The notes under the pieces are model-generated. The model did not search any database. It saw nothing but the letters and a program-made list of their open reading frames with translations, and was not told where the DNA came from. Shown in pieces: positions 1 to 8,518 of a stretch of DNA of 46,866 bases. The position numbers and the translations under genes were made by a program. The DNA is from an uncultured Muribaculaceae bacterium (GTDB taxonomy: Bacteria; Bacteroidota; Bacteroidia; Bacteroidales; Muribaculaceae). The stretch is from contig CALUMI010000016.1 of assembly GCA_944321725.1 (NCBI GenBank), positions 1 through 46,866 of the forward strand, read 5' to 3'. Each line of letters begins with the position of its first letter. Position 1 is the first letter of the stretch.

Positions 1-182
1 GGATTTTCACCAGCATTTAGGCAGGCTTCCTTTGCCTTATCTATTACATTACTAAATCTCTCCCATTTGGCATAGCCAAGCAAAGTAGAGAGTTCTCTTG
101 CACTCCAACATTCCACGCCCTCATATTCGTTGGCGATGGATTCAAACTGGCGGAACAATTCTATGATTTCTTCGGCTTTCAT
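1..182 (-). CDS. DinD-like / BRO-N domain protein, N-terminal part (runs off left edge)
   Basis: Sixty residues are visible, starting at an ATG at 182 and running off the left edge. They contain WSARELSTLLGYAKWERF followed by an AKEACLNAGENP stretch. I recognise this as the start of the DNA-damage-inducible protein D family (E. coli DinD has WSARQLGKLLGY and a matching RAKEAC segment), which shares a BRO-N-like fold with phage antirepressors. The function of DinD in this setting is not known. The gene lies 17 bases downstream of the EcoRI-type methylase on the same strand, so the two are probably co-transcribed. The C-terminal part and true length cannot be seen. Confidence 0.75.
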   Translation of the reverse strand, partial: MKAEEIIELFRQFESIANEYEGVECWSARELSTLLGYAKWERFSNVIDKAKEACLNAGEN

Positions 183-199
183 TGCGATTTTATACTATT

Positions 200-1279
200 C
201 TATTTTTTACGACGGATAAGAATCCGAGGATAAGTTTGGATATATAGCTTTCCATTAACCCTATAATAGGTTTTTCCTATTGGCGGGCATTGAACTTCCA
301 GCACAGCACCGTCATTAAGTTTTGTTACTCTTGTTTCTTTCCCATTCTTGTCTACTTGAATTTGTTCTGAATAAACTTTGTTGGTTAAACCAAACCAAGT
401 TTTTGTTATACCAAGTATTTCAAACTGATCTGGGCTATATTTATCAAGGAATGTCAATGGTACACCCATCATTCCCTCATAATCTGCTGGAATACTTTCT
501 GTTTTGCTAACCTCTATGGCATCAAAGTTATCATATTTAGGATATTCTTTAGGAGAATATGTTTTGTAAAGGATTAAATCTTCGTGGCGTTTCTTATGAT
601 CCAAATTCGTGAACCAACAAATATTACCAAGACTTCTCCACTTTTGTCCATGTTCATCTTCCCAAAAACGAGTAGTGTGAGGTTCTGAATCCGCTGGAAC
701 TTTAAATGCCATATCGCCTGACTTATAACCTAACCAAATCTTGTTTTGCATTAATAATGGAAATATTTCTTTATAGGTCACATTATTCTGATTACCAATA
801 ATCAAGAACTTCTTATCATACTCCATCAGTTGCGCCACATATTCCCGGAACAAGGAAAACGGCGGGTTGGTCACCACAATATCCGCCTCTTTCAGCAGTT
901 CGATACATTCTTTACTGCGGAAATCTCCGTCACCTTTCAACGGCTTTACGCCTATTTCTTCGGCATTGGGTATATGGTCTCCATTCTTGTCACCTTCATA
1001 AATCAAGTAAACGGCCTGTTCGCTCTTGTTTTGGCTGAACAAATCAATGTCCTGATTCTTATAGCAGGTAGTTATCAGTTTCTTCAATCCAAGGAACTCA
1101 AAATTATAAGCAAAATAGGTAAAGAAATTGCTTACGCGCGGATCGTCACAATTGCACAACACGGTCTTGCCGCGAAAATGTTCGCGGTAATGCCGCAGCT
1201 CGTTGTTGATGTCTTCCAATTGCGTATAGAACTCGTCTTTCTTGGCTTCTTTTGCCCTATTAAGATTTTTATTAGCCAT
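200..1279 (-). CDS. EcoRI-type adenine-specific DNA methyltransferase
   Basis: This 359-residue protein resembles M.EcoRI-family adenine-N6 methyltransferases (EcoRI_methylase family). The catalytic motif NPPF appears near residue 138 in a VVTNPPFSLF context, and the N-terminal segment (KEAKKDEFYTQLEDINNELRHY) is typical of the family. It should transfer a methyl group from S-adenosylmethionine to adenine in a specific DNA site. No restriction endonuclease gene is visible: the only neighbour on this side is the partial DinD-like gene, so within the window it is an orphan methylase. The AT-rich composition and position on the 3' side of tRNA-Phe suggest acquired DNA. A TATATTTG box at 1296-1303 may be its promoter. 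Confidence 0.85.
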   Translation of the reverse strand: MANKNLNRAKEAKKDEFYTQLEDINNELRHYREHFRGKTVLCNCDDPRVSNFFTYFAYNFEFLGLKKLITTCYKNQDIDLFSQNKSEQAVYLIYEGDKNGDHIPNAEEIGVKPLKGDGDFRSKECIELLKEADIVVTNPPFSLFREYVAQLMEYDKKFLIIGNQNNVTYKEIFPLLMQNKIWLGYKSGDMAFKVPADSEPHTTRFWEDEHGQKWRSLGNICWFTNLDHKKRHEDLILYKTYSPKEYPKYDNFDAIEVSKTESIPADYEGMMGVPLTFLDKYSPDQFEILGITKTWFGLTNKVYSEQIQVDKNGKETRVTKLNDGAVLEVQCPPIGKTYYRVNGKLYIQTYPRILIRRKK

Positions 1280-1315
1280 ATCTAAATATTTCCTACAAAT
1301 ATAGCGAAAGGTGAG

Positions 1316-1349
1316 GGCAAAGTTTCAAACTTGTTTGAAAAACTTTGCC
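1316..1349. repeat. 34-bp near-perfect palindrome upstream of the methylase
   Basis: Bases 1316-1330 pair with 1333-1349 (GGCAAAG plus TTTCAAAC against GTTTGAAA plus CTTTGCC), with a TT centre and two unpaired A. It lies about 40 to 70 bases upstream of the methylase start, just beyond a TATATTTG promoter-like box. It could be an operator or a hairpin in the leader; no U-tract follows on either strand. Confidence 0.6.
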
Positions 1350-1488
1350 GAGCCGCAGCCTATATTATCCAATATAGCGAAAAGCGAGTGCGGAAACAAT
1401 CAAATTTGCTTGAAATAGTTATTACGAGGAGCGGAATATATTTGGAAGTGAGCGCAATATAAATACCTGTCGTTTTGATTCTGACACA

Positions 1489-1521
1489 TAAAAAGAGAGC
1501 TGCACGCTGCAACTCTCTTTT
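1489..1521 (-). terminator. Intrinsic terminator after tRNA-Phe
   Basis: Bases 1491-1499 (AAAAGAGAG) pair with 1513-1521. There is one C/A mismatch, then TGCA/TGCA around a CGC loop. Read on the minus strand the stem ends in a T run from 1494 to 1490. It sits seven bases beyond the 3' end of tRNA-Phe. Confidence 0.8.
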
Positions 1522-1527
1522 CTGAAG

Positions 1528-1600
1528 TGGTGCCAACGGGAATCGAACCAGTGACACAAGGATTTTCAGTCCTTTGCTCTACCAACTGAGCTATGGCACC
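1528..1600 (-). tRNA. tRNA-Phe (GAA)
   Basis: A 73-base cloverleaf with a perfect 7-bp acceptor stem (GGTGCCA with TGGCACC), discriminator A, anticodon loop CTGAAAA giving anticodon GAA, and T loop TTCGATT. The CCA end is not encoded. A strong promoter lies just upstream and an intrinsic terminator just downstream, so this looks like a working single-gene unit. The genes beyond its 3' end look acquired. Confidence 0.97.
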
Positions 1601-1616
1601 ATCGTGTTTTGTGAGT

Positions 1617-1649
1617 GCAAAGATATGCTGAAAGTTTTATATGTGCAAA
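1617..1649 (-). promoter_or_regulatory. Promoter of tRNA-Phe (Bacteroidetes type)
   Basis: On the minus strand, TTTG (1649-1646) is followed after 20 bases by TATCTTTGC (1625-1617), a full match to the -33/-7 pattern of the Bacteroidetes primary sigma factor, 16 bases upstream of the tRNA. Confidence 0.85.
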
Positions 1650-1740
1650 TTTTCAGCAAATTATTTTCTTCTTCATACAAATCTACAGCGACAACACATT
1701 GATTTGCAGCACTTATTACTCTCAAAAAAAATTAACACAA

Positions 1741-3081
1741 CTATTCGGACGCGGCATGCAGCACTTCTGAAAGCGTGGGATGCGCATGGATTGTGCGCCG
1801 CAAATCCGTGAGAGTCGCCCCAACAGTCATCAAAGCCGCCACCTCCTGAATAATATCAGCCGCATGAGGCCCGACAATATGGCATCCGAGTATACGGCCA
1901 TCGGCTCCTGCAAGCAGTTTGCAGATTCCTTCTGTTTCGCCTACGCACAACGCCTTTCCGTTTGCACGGAAAAAAGACTTCCTGCACTCATACCCAATGC
2001 CGCGCTCTTTACAGTCTTCCTCTGTCAATCCAACCGCCGCCGCCTCAGGCATGGTGAACACCGCCGCCGGCACTACATCCAAACGCATGTCGTCCGCTTT
2101 GCCGCATATAGCGTTCAACGTCCTTACACCTTGAGCCACAGCCACATGGGCAAGCATGTTGATGCCGTTGATGTCGCCTATGGCATAGATATGCGGCAGG
2201 TTGGTACGCATCGCGTCGTCCACCGTTATGCCTTTTTTGGAATACAGTATGCCCACTTCGTCCAAATTGAGTGATGACAGATTAGGCTTCCGGCCAACAG
2301 CCATCAGCACTTTATCAGCCTCCACAGCCGCCTCTTTGCCTTTGCGGAGAAATCTCACTGTCAAGCAACCGCATTCTTCTGCGATTGCAGTCACTTCGGA
2401 TTGCGTGATTATCTCGATGCCACGCTTGCCGAGCGACTGGCGCAAACGTTTGGCCACATCGGTGTCGAAACGCGGCAGCACCTCTTTGGCAAACTCTATC
2501 ACCGTGATTTTACTGCCAAACGCCGCAAACACTGACGCCAACTCCAAGCCTATCACTCCGGCTCCTATGACACACATTCGCGGCGGCACTTTATCGATGG
2601 CGAGCAATTCGCCCGATGTCAACACTCCGGGCAAATCGTTTCCGGATATTGGAGGCATGGCGGGGACTGAACCTGTGGCTATTATTACATTGTCGGCTGA
2701 ATAAGTGGCGTCGCCGACAGCCACCGTATGAGCATCGACAAACCGCGCATGGCCTTTTACAAGATGTATTTTAGGATTGCGCAACAAAGTTTCAACACCT
2801 TCGCGCAACCTACATACTATCTCCGTTTTCTGGTGCATTACGGCATCGAAATCGAGTTGAAAACTTACGCCGCCAAATCCGAATTGCCCCGCACTCGCGA
2901 ACTCTTCCGCAATCTCCGCGCTGCGACACAACGCTTTTGTGGGTATACACCCGGCATTAAGGCAAGTGCCGCCTGTTTCTCCGGCTTCTATCAAGACGGT
3001 TTCCATTCCGCGCTTGGCAGCAAGCAGGGCGGTTTCGTAGCCGCCCGGTCCTGCCCCTATTATCAACAGATTAGTGTGCAT
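1741..3081 (-). CDS. lpdA: Dihydrolipoyl dehydrogenase (E3 / L-protein)
   Basis: A 446-residue flavoprotein that reoxidises dihydrolipoyl groups with NAD+. It shows an N-terminal FAD-binding GAGPGG motif (residues 10-15), the redox disulfide in GGTCLNAGCIPTK (Cys40 and Cys45), a second nucleotide-binding GAGVIGLE motif, a TNLPHIYAIGD FAD segment, and the C-terminal HAHPTLSE active-site motif. It is the last gene of the lplA-gcvTHPAB-lpdA operon, seven bases after gcvPB, so it most likely serves as the L-protein of the glycine cleavage system, reoxidising GcvH. It may also serve 2-oxoacid dehydrogenases elsewhere in the genome. Length and motifs are normal. Confidence 0.95.
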   Translation of the reverse strand: MHTNLLIIGAGPGGYETALLAAKRGMETVLIEAGETGGTCLNAGCIPTKALCRSAEIAEEFASAGQFGFGGVSFQLDFDAVMHQKTEIVCRLREGVETLLRNPKIHLVKGHARFVDAHTVAVGDATYSADNVIIATGSVPAMPPISGNDLPGVLTSGELLAIDKVPPRMCVIGAGVIGLELASVFAAFGSKITVIEFAKEVLPRFDTDVAKRLRQSLGKRGIEIITQSEVTAIAEECGCLTVRFLRKGKEAAVEADKVLMAVGRKPNLSSLNLDEVGILYSKKGITVDDAMRTNLPHIYAIGDINGINMLAHVAVAQGVRTLNAICGKADDMRLDVVPAAVFTMPEAAAVGLTEEDCKERGIGYECRKSFFRANGKALCVGETEGICKLLAGADGRILGCHIVGPHAADIIQEVAALMTVGATLTDLRRTIHAHPTLSEVLHAASE

Positions 3082-3087
3082 GTCGTG

Positions 3088-4539
3088 TCAAAGTTCAAAA
3101 TATGTCAATATCGGATGTTTTGCGGCCGTAGTCTCGTCCAATCGCCTTACGGGAGTGTTGTGCGGCGCATCACGCAACACTTCAGGCTCGGTCTTGGCCT
3201 CTTCCGCAATTTTCCGCATCACGGAAACAAACGCGTCGAGCGTTTCTTTCGATTCGGTTTCGGTAGGCTCTATCATAATCGACTGATGGAAAAGCAGCGG
3301 AAAATAAATTGTCGGCGCATGGAATCCATAGTCGAGCAACCGTTTAGCTATATCGAGTGTCGTCACACCGGTCGATTTGTCAGCAAGTCCGTCGAACACA
3401 AACTCGTGCTTGCAAAGCTTATCCACAGGCAGCTTATAGCAATCTTTCAGGCTCTCTTTGATATAGTTGGCATTGAGAGTGGCAAGCGCGCCAGCCTTTT
3501 TTATGTTCTGTTTTCCCAATGACAGGATATAGGCGTATGCTTTCATCAGAACCGTGAAATTGCCCATAAATCCCGACACACGCCCGGCAGACTTGTCGCT
3601 CCCCACGATATGGTAGCAACCGTCATCGTCGCGCTCCACACGAGGATAAGGAAGATATTCCGCAAGCCGCGACGCCACCCCAACAGGTCCGGAGCCCGGA
3701 CCGCCACCTCCGTGCGGAGTGGAGAATGTCTTGTGCAGATTGAGATGCAGAATGTCAAAGCCCATATCACCCGGCCTTACTTTTCCGAGCAGCGGATTGA
3801 AATTGGCGCCATCGTAGTACAGCAGACCTCCGCAACCATGCACCATCTCCGCTATTTTCAATATTTCGGTTTCAAACAACCCGAGCGTATTAGGGTTGGT
3901 CATCATTATCCCGGCAATAGTTTCGTCAAGCAGCGAGGCAAGCTCTTCAGTGTCGATTGTCCCGTCGGGTTTTGATTTCACGACCACCACTTCCAAACCG
4001 CAGACGGCAGCACTCGCCGGATTGGTTCCGTGCGCGCTGTCGGGCACGATTACCCGTGTGCGGCCAACATCGCCACGTTGCAGATGATATTGGCGCATTA
4101 TCATCAATCCCGTCAGTTCTCCATGCGCGCCGGCAAACGGATTCAGCGAAAACTCGGCCATTCCCGTTATCGCCGACAACGCTTTGGAAAGGTCGTGGTA
4201 GAGTTGCAACGCCCCTTGCGCGGTTGATTCCGGCTGTAGCGGGTGCAGACACGCAAATCCCGGCATCGAAGCCACCTCCTCGTTGATTTTCGGGTTATAT
4301 TTCATCGTACAACTGCCAAGCGGATAAAATCCCGTGTCGACACCGAAATTCATGTTCGACAAATTAGTGTAATGCCTTACAACATCGGGCTCACTCACTT
4401 CCGGCAGCCGGGTGTCGCTCTCCCTCCGCAAACAGGCGGATATGTCTGTTGCCGTTTCGTCCCAGCCGCATTCCGGAAGCGAGTATCCGCAGCGTCCGTT
4501 TTGCGACAGCTCAAATATCAGTTTATCGTAATATTTCAT
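3088..4539 (-). CDS. gcvPB: Glycine dehydrogenase (decarboxylating) subunit 2, P-protein C-terminal half
   Basis: A 483-residue PLP-dependent subunit. With GcvPA it forms the P-protein, which decarboxylates glycine and passes the aminomethyl group to lipoyl-GcvH. The PLP-binding lysine is Lys270 in the motif NLHKTFSTPHGGGGPG, and YPLGSCTMKYNP near residue 72 is also characteristic. The two-gene form of P-protein is used here. Its ATG overlaps the gcvPA stop by four bases (4536-4539), suggesting translational coupling and equal synthesis of the subunits. Confidence 0.95.
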   Translation of the reverse strand: MKYYDKLIFELSQNGRCGYSLPECGWDETATDISACLRRESDTRLPEVSEPDVVRHYTNLSNMNFGVDTGFYPLGSCTMKYNPKINEEVASMPGFACLHPLQPESTAQGALQLYHDLSKALSAITGMAEFSLNPFAGAHGELTGLMIMRQYHLQRGDVGRTRVIVPDSAHGTNPASAAVCGLEVVVVKSKPDGTIDTEELASLLDETIAGIMMTNPNTLGLFETEILKIAEMVHGCGGLLYYDGANFNPLLGKVRPGDMGFDILHLNLHKTFSTPHGGGGPGSGPVGVASRLAEYLPYPRVERDDDGCYHIVGSDKSAGRVSGFMGNFTVLMKAYAYILSLGKQNIKKAGALATLNANYIKESLKDCYKLPVDKLCKHEFVFDGLADKSTGVTTLDIAKRLLDYGFHAPTIYFPLLFHQSIMIEPTETESKETLDAFVSVMRKIAEEAKTEPEVLRDAPHNTPVRRLDETTAAKHPILTYFEL

Positions 4540-5867
4540 GGCTCGACAGTTTTAATCAGTTCAACCAATTTATCAATTTCCTCACGTGTACGCTTTTCTG
4601 TCACGCAGAACGACACCAAATCATCCCCCATGGGCATTGCGGCAAGGTATCCTTTTGCCGCAAGAGCCGCATGCAATTTTTCGGCAGGCAGCGATGTGCG
4701 CAGCGTAAATTCTTTCAAGAAAGGTTTTCCTTCGAAAGCCTCGCTGAATTTACCGGTTTCAAGCAGACGCTTATGCAGATAATGCGCTCCTCCATACGAC
4801 AAATCGTTTACGCGCCTCATACCCTCTTTCCCCATTAAAGAAAGATATATCGTGACATAAAGCGCCATCAGCGACTGGTTGGAGCAAATATTGCTGTTAG
4901 CCTTTTCGCGGCGGATATGCTGCTCACGCGCTTGCAGAGTAAGCACAAACGCCCGTTTGCCGTCGATGTCGGTTGTCGCGCCAACTATTCTGCCCGGCAA
5001 TTTCCTCACAAGCTCTTTGCGACAGGCAAGAAAACCAACGTATGGCCCGCCGAAATTCAGCGGGATTCCGAGTGGCTGCGCGTCGCCGCACGCTATATCG
5101 GCGCCCCATTCTCCCGGAGTTCTTATGACCGCGAGAACAGAAGGGTCGGAATATACGGCGAGCAGCCCTTTTGAGACATGCACGGCATCGGCAAGCCCGG
5201 ATAAGTCCTCAATTATGCCATATCTGTTGACACTTGGCACAAGTATGCCGGCAACATCACCGGCAAGCAATTCATCAGCCATTGATTTTTTGTCGGTCAC
5301 GCCTCCGTCCTCCGGAATGACATCCATCCCAAAACCATGATATTTGGCGTATGTGGACACAGTTTCGATAACGTTGGCCGGCATCGTCCCTGACACAAGT
5401 ATTCTGCTTTTCTTCTTGGTGGCGGCCATTGCCATGAGCATCGCCTCAGCAGCAGAAGTTGCCCCGTCGTACATCGAGGCGTTAGCGCAGTCCATGCCCG
5501 TGAGCCCGGCTATCATTGTCTGGAACTCAAAGATATAGCGGAGAGTGCCTTGCGAAATCTCAGCCTGATACGGAGTATAGGCCGTGAGAAATTCGCCGCG
5601 GCTTATTATTGCCGGAATCACCGCCGGGCTGTAATGGTCGTATGCTCCGCATCCGCAAAACACAGTGAGCCTCCGGTTTTGTTTGTCGAGATTTTCAAAA
5701 TACCGGCGTATCTCCATTTCCGGCATCGCGTCGGGCAAGTCGTAATCGCCTTTGTAAATCACCTCGTCAGGAACCTCTCCATAAAGCTCGTCAAGCGATT
5801 TTACGCCTATCCGTTCAAGCATACCTTTTATGTCGGTGTCGGTATGCGGGAAATAAGGGAAACTCAT
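4536..5867 (-). CDS. gcvPA: Glycine dehydrogenase (decarboxylating) subunit 1, P-protein N-terminal half
   Basis: A 443-residue partner of GcvPB. Recognisable segments are FPYFPHTDTDIKGML at the start, FCGCGAYDHYSPAVIP, and PYQAEISQGTLRYIFEFQTM, all conserved in P-protein subunit 1. An upstream in-frame start exists at 5906, but it would overlap gcvH by 29 bases. The ATG at 5867 starts at the family-typical MSFPYFPHTD and leaves a 10-base gap, so I chose it. Third-last gene of the operon. Confidence 0.94.
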   Translation of the reverse strand: MSFPYFPHTDTDIKGMLERIGVKSLDELYGEVPDEVIYKGDYDLPDAMPEMEIRRYFENLDKQNRRLTVFCGCGAYDHYSPAVIPAIISRGEFLTAYTPYQAEISQGTLRYIFEFQTMIAGLTGMDCANASMYDGATSAAEAMLMAMAATKKKSRILVSGTMPANVIETVSTYAKYHGFGMDVIPEDGGVTDKKSMADELLAGDVAGILVPSVNRYGIIEDLSGLADAVHVSKGLLAVYSDPSVLAVIRTPGEWGADIACGDAQPLGIPLNFGGPYVGFLACRKELVRKLPGRIVGATTDIDGKRAFVLTLQAREQHIRREKANSNICSNQSLMALYVTIYLSLMGKEGMRRVNDLSYGGAHYLHKRLLETGKFSEAFEGKPFLKEFTLRTSLPAEKLHAALAAKGYLAAMPMGDDLVSFCVTEKRTREEIDKLVELIKTVEP

Positions 5868-5877
5868 GACTGCGGCA

Positions 5878-6264
5878 TTATTGTTCTTTTTCACAAAAAG
5901 CGGCATAGGCTGTCGCGTCCATAAGCGAGTCTTTCTCTTCCGGATTTGTCAGCCTTATCTTCATTATCCATGCGGAATACGCGTCCTGATTGATGAGTTC
6001 CGGCTTATCCTCCAAATCGTTGTTGATTTCCTCAACGACTCCCGACACGGGAGAAATAAGGTCGCTTGCGGCTTTTACGCTTTCCACCGCCCCAAATTCC
6101 TCTCCTGCGGTAAACTCATCGTCCTCTTCCGGCATATCGACATAAACGATGTTGCCCATAGCCTGCTGGGCATAGTCGGTAATGCCCACATATCCGTATT
6201 CGCCCTCGATTCTCACCCACTCGTGCGATTCGCTGTAATATAATCCTTCGATTGTCTTTGCCAT
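5878..6264 (-). CDS. gcvH: Glycine cleavage system H protein
   Basis: A 128-residue lipoyl carrier that shuttles the aminomethyl group between P-, T- and L-proteins. The lipoylation site is Lys64 in ESVKAASDLISPVSG, which is normal position and context for the family. It lies between gcvT and gcvPA in the same operon. The lipoate ligase encoded first in the operon is the obvious enzyme to modify it. Confidence 0.97.
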   Translation of the reverse strand: MAKTIEGLYYSESHEWVRIEGEYGYVGITDYAQQAMGNIVYVDMPEEDDEFTAGEEFGAVESVKAASDLISPVSGVVEEINNDLEDKPELINQDAYSAWIMKIRLTNPEEKDSLMDATAYAAFCEKEQ

Positions 6265-6289
6265 GATTCTTTTGTTTTATGGTTAGTAT

Positions 6290-7381
6290 TTATTTTTTAT
6301 AATTTTTATCGTAGAAACGTTTTTTGCAAACGGTGCCTTTGAATGTCTTTTTCCGTATCCGTATTTCCACCGGCCGGCCTATCGAGGCATACTGTTTGTC
6401 GATTAAAGCCATACATACGCTTTTACCCGTCGATATGGAGTTGTATCCCGTAGTGACGTTTCCTATCACTTTTCCGTCGGCCTCCACATCATATCCGGCA
6501 CGCGGTATGGCTTTGTCGGCCAATTCTATCCCTACCACTTTTTTCGTTATACCCTCTGTCTTCTGTATTATTATCGCTTCTTTGCCGACAAATTCCGGCT
6601 TGTCGGTCTTAACAAACATTCCCAACCCGCCTTCTACCGGAGAGATATCCTCACTCAGCTCGTGCCCGTAGAGCGGCAATCCCACTTCGAAGCGCAACGT
6701 GTCACGGCAACCGAGTCCGCAGAGAACCACTCCTGCTTCGGCAAGCATATCCCACATTTTTATTATGGTTTCCGGGTCGGAATACAGCTCAAAGCCGTCT
6801 TCTCCCGTGTATCCCGTGCGGCTCACTATCAAATATTTTCCCTGCCATTCTGTTTCCTTAAATGAATAGAACGACAGCTCCGCCACATCCAATCCGAGCG
6901 TTTTCACAGCTATGCCTTCAGCCTCCGGGCCTTGCAGGGCTATTTGCGCCCATTGAGGCGAATCATTGTCTATGCTGACATCAAATCCCGTTGAATTTGC
7001 TTTAATCCATTCGTAATCTTTTTCAATGTTGGCGGCATTGACAACAAGCAGCCATTTATCTCCATTCATTTTGTAGACCAACAAATCGTCTACCGTTCCG
7101 CCATTGGGATACAGCATCATCCCGTACTGAATCTTGCCGGGAGTAAGAGCACTAACGTCGTTTGTGAACACATGATTTACAAACTTTTCGGAATCAGGCC
7201 CCGTGACGAATATCTCTCCCATGTGGGAAACGTCGAACATCCCAGCTGCATGGCGCACGGCGTTATGCTCGTTTATGATGCCTGTATATTCGATAGGCAT
7301 AATAAAACCGCCGAAAGGGCTCATTTTGGCGTTCGCCGCAATGTGGCGGTCGTATAGACAGGTTTTTTGCAGATTTTCCAT
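6290..7381 (-). CDS. gcvT: Glycine cleavage system aminomethyltransferase (T-protein)
   Basis: A 363-residue tetrahydrofolate-dependent aminomethyltransferase that releases ammonia and forms methylene-THF from aminomethyl-GcvH. Family signatures visible are GGFIMPIEYTGI at the start, MFDVSHMGEI, a QYGMMLYPNGGTVDDLLVY segment, SRTGYTGEDGFELY and FVGKEA. Length is normal. It is the second gene of the operon, 12 bases after lplA. Confidence 0.96.
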   Translation of the reverse strand: MENLQKTCLYDRHIAANAKMSPFGGFIMPIEYTGIINEHNAVRHAAGMFDVSHMGEIFVTGPDSEKFVNHVFTNDVSALTPGKIQYGMMLYPNGGTVDDLLVYKMNGDKWLLVVNAANIEKDYEWIKANSTGFDVSIDNDSPQWAQIALQGPEAEGIAVKTLGLDVAELSFYSFKETEWQGKYLIVSRTGYTGEDGFELYSDPETIIKMWDMLAEAGVVLCGLGCRDTLRFEVGLPLYGHELSEDISPVEGGLGMFVKTDKPEFVGKEAIIIQKTEGITKKVVGIELADKAIPRAGYDVEADGKVIGNVTTGYNSISTGKSVCMALIDKQYASIGRPVEIRIRKKTFKGTVCKKRFYDKNYKK

Positions 7382-7393
7382 TTTCTGTTGCTT

Positions 7394-8383
7394 TTAATTG
7401 TTGAACAATGATTTTATGACATCGTTTGTAGAAAGATTCTGAATATATCGGCTCATGTCAAATCCTGAAAGCGCCTCTGTAATGGAGTCTTTGTTGAATT
7501 GTTTTCCTCTCAACGCTTCGCTAATATCCCCGTCGGAAACGCTTTCCGAAAGAAAATCGCCCGTAATGAATACACGGCGCACTATGTCATTGCGCAATTC
7601 AATGTTTAAACACACTTCTCCGGAATCCGAAGTCCGTATGGTTCTTGATATTGTAAACGGCGGATTCTTCCCGAACAAAAAATCAGGATTGCTGTAAGTT
7701 TTTTCTATTTTCTCAATGGCGGCAACCTCATCTACAGTCAGACAATGTTCTTCATCGCACATGCTGCGTTCTATCCACTCGCGTATTTCTCCGATACCGA
7801 TCCCGGAAATGTCTTCCAAGTTGGCCACACGGCTTCTGACCGACGCTATCCCTTTGCTCTCCAATTTTGAGGCAGAAGGAGTCAGCACACGCTCCATTCG
7901 CCGCAAATCGGTGTTACACAGCAAAGTGCCGTGTATTACGCATCGCCGGCTGCCCGGCTGTTTGAAAAAAGCGTTCCCCGATATTTTTTTGCCGTCGACT
8001 GTAATGTCGTTGCGTCCCGTCACTTCAGCATGAATGCCTTTTTTCCGAAGAATCAAGGCTATGTGCCGCAGATAATTGTTGAAAACAAAACCCACGTTCT
8101 CTCCTTTTGTCACACACGAAAGCATCAAGTTGCCCATATCTGAATACACGCATCCGCCTCCGCTTTTACGCCTGACAAGAGTAATGTTTTCAGCACGACA
8201 ATAGTCGATGTCGGTTTCCGCCTCTATCACCTGATTGCGCCCGACAATAACCGTAGGCTCCGACTGCCATGTGAAGAAATAATCATTTTCCCCGTCCATA
8301 TTTTTTGCGACATATTCCTCCATGGCGAGAAAAAAAGCCAATCGCCTTGTCACGCAGTTGCCGGGTAAAGTGATTAATATCAT
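7394..8383 (-). CDS. lplA: Lipoate-protein ligase A
   Basis: A 329-residue enzyme that activates lipoate with ATP and attaches it to lipoyl-domain lysines. The core motif RRKSGGGCVYSDMGN matches the family pattern RRxSGGGxVxxDxGN, and DITVDGKKISGNAF contains the conserved lysine of the adenylate site. An upstream TTG at 8407 is in frame but lies inside the promoter -7 box, so the ATG at 8383 is taken as the start. It leads the glycine cleavage operon, placing cofactor attachment and the carrier protein under the same control. Confidence 0.9.
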   Translation of the reverse strand: MILITLPGNCVTRRLAFFLAMEEYVAKNMDGENDYFFTWQSEPTVIVGRNQVIEAETDIDYCRAENITLVRRKSGGGCVYSDMGNLMLSCVTKGENVGFVFNNYLRHIALILRKKGIHAEVTGRNDITVDGKKISGNAFFKQPGSRRCVIHGTLLCNTDLRRMERVLTPSASKLESKGIASVRSRVANLEDISGIGIGEIREWIERSMCDEEHCLTVDEVAAIEKIEKTYSNPDFLFGKNPPFTISRTIRTSDSGEVCLNIELRNDIVRRVFITGDFLSESVSDGDISEALRGKQFNKDSITEALSGFDMSRYIQNLSTNDVIKSLFNN

Positions 8384-8404
8384 GCCGCAATCGAAATTAT
8401 TTAT

Positions 8405-8435
8405 CAAAGTTACGGTTTATCCGCGGATTGACAAT
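8405..8435 (-). promoter_or_regulatory. Promoter of the lplA-gcv-lpdA operon
   Basis: On the minus strand, ATTG (8435-8432) is followed after 19 bases by TAACTTTG (8412-8405), close to the Bacteroidetes consensus. It places the transcription start about 15 bases before the lplA ATG. No other promoter with both boxes was seen inside the operon. Confidence 0.65.
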
Positions 8436-8487
8436 ATCCACGCGATGTGTTTAACAACATAATTTTTCGCGGACAAACAAATTGTAT

Positions 8488-8496
8488 TACCTTTGC
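8488..8496 (+). promoter_or_regulatory. -7 box for the PCMD lipoprotein operon
   Basis: TACCTTTGC matches TAnnTTTGC exactly, 22 bases before the ATG at 8519. The upstream -33 box is weak (a TTTTTC run at 8463-8468). It is divergent from the lplA promoter across a 135-base region. Confidence 0.55.
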
Positions 8497-8518
8497 GTCA
8501 GTAATTAATGATTTATTG

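Noticed and set aside
830..1285. Rightward 151-codon frame opposite the methylase
   Set aside because: Shadow of the methylase gene; no independent coding signs.
1626..1657. 8-bp inverted repeat TGCTGAAA/TTTCAGCA as the terminator of lpdA
   Set aside because: It has a long spacer, no T-run, and overlaps the tRNA-Phe promoter, so its role is unclear.
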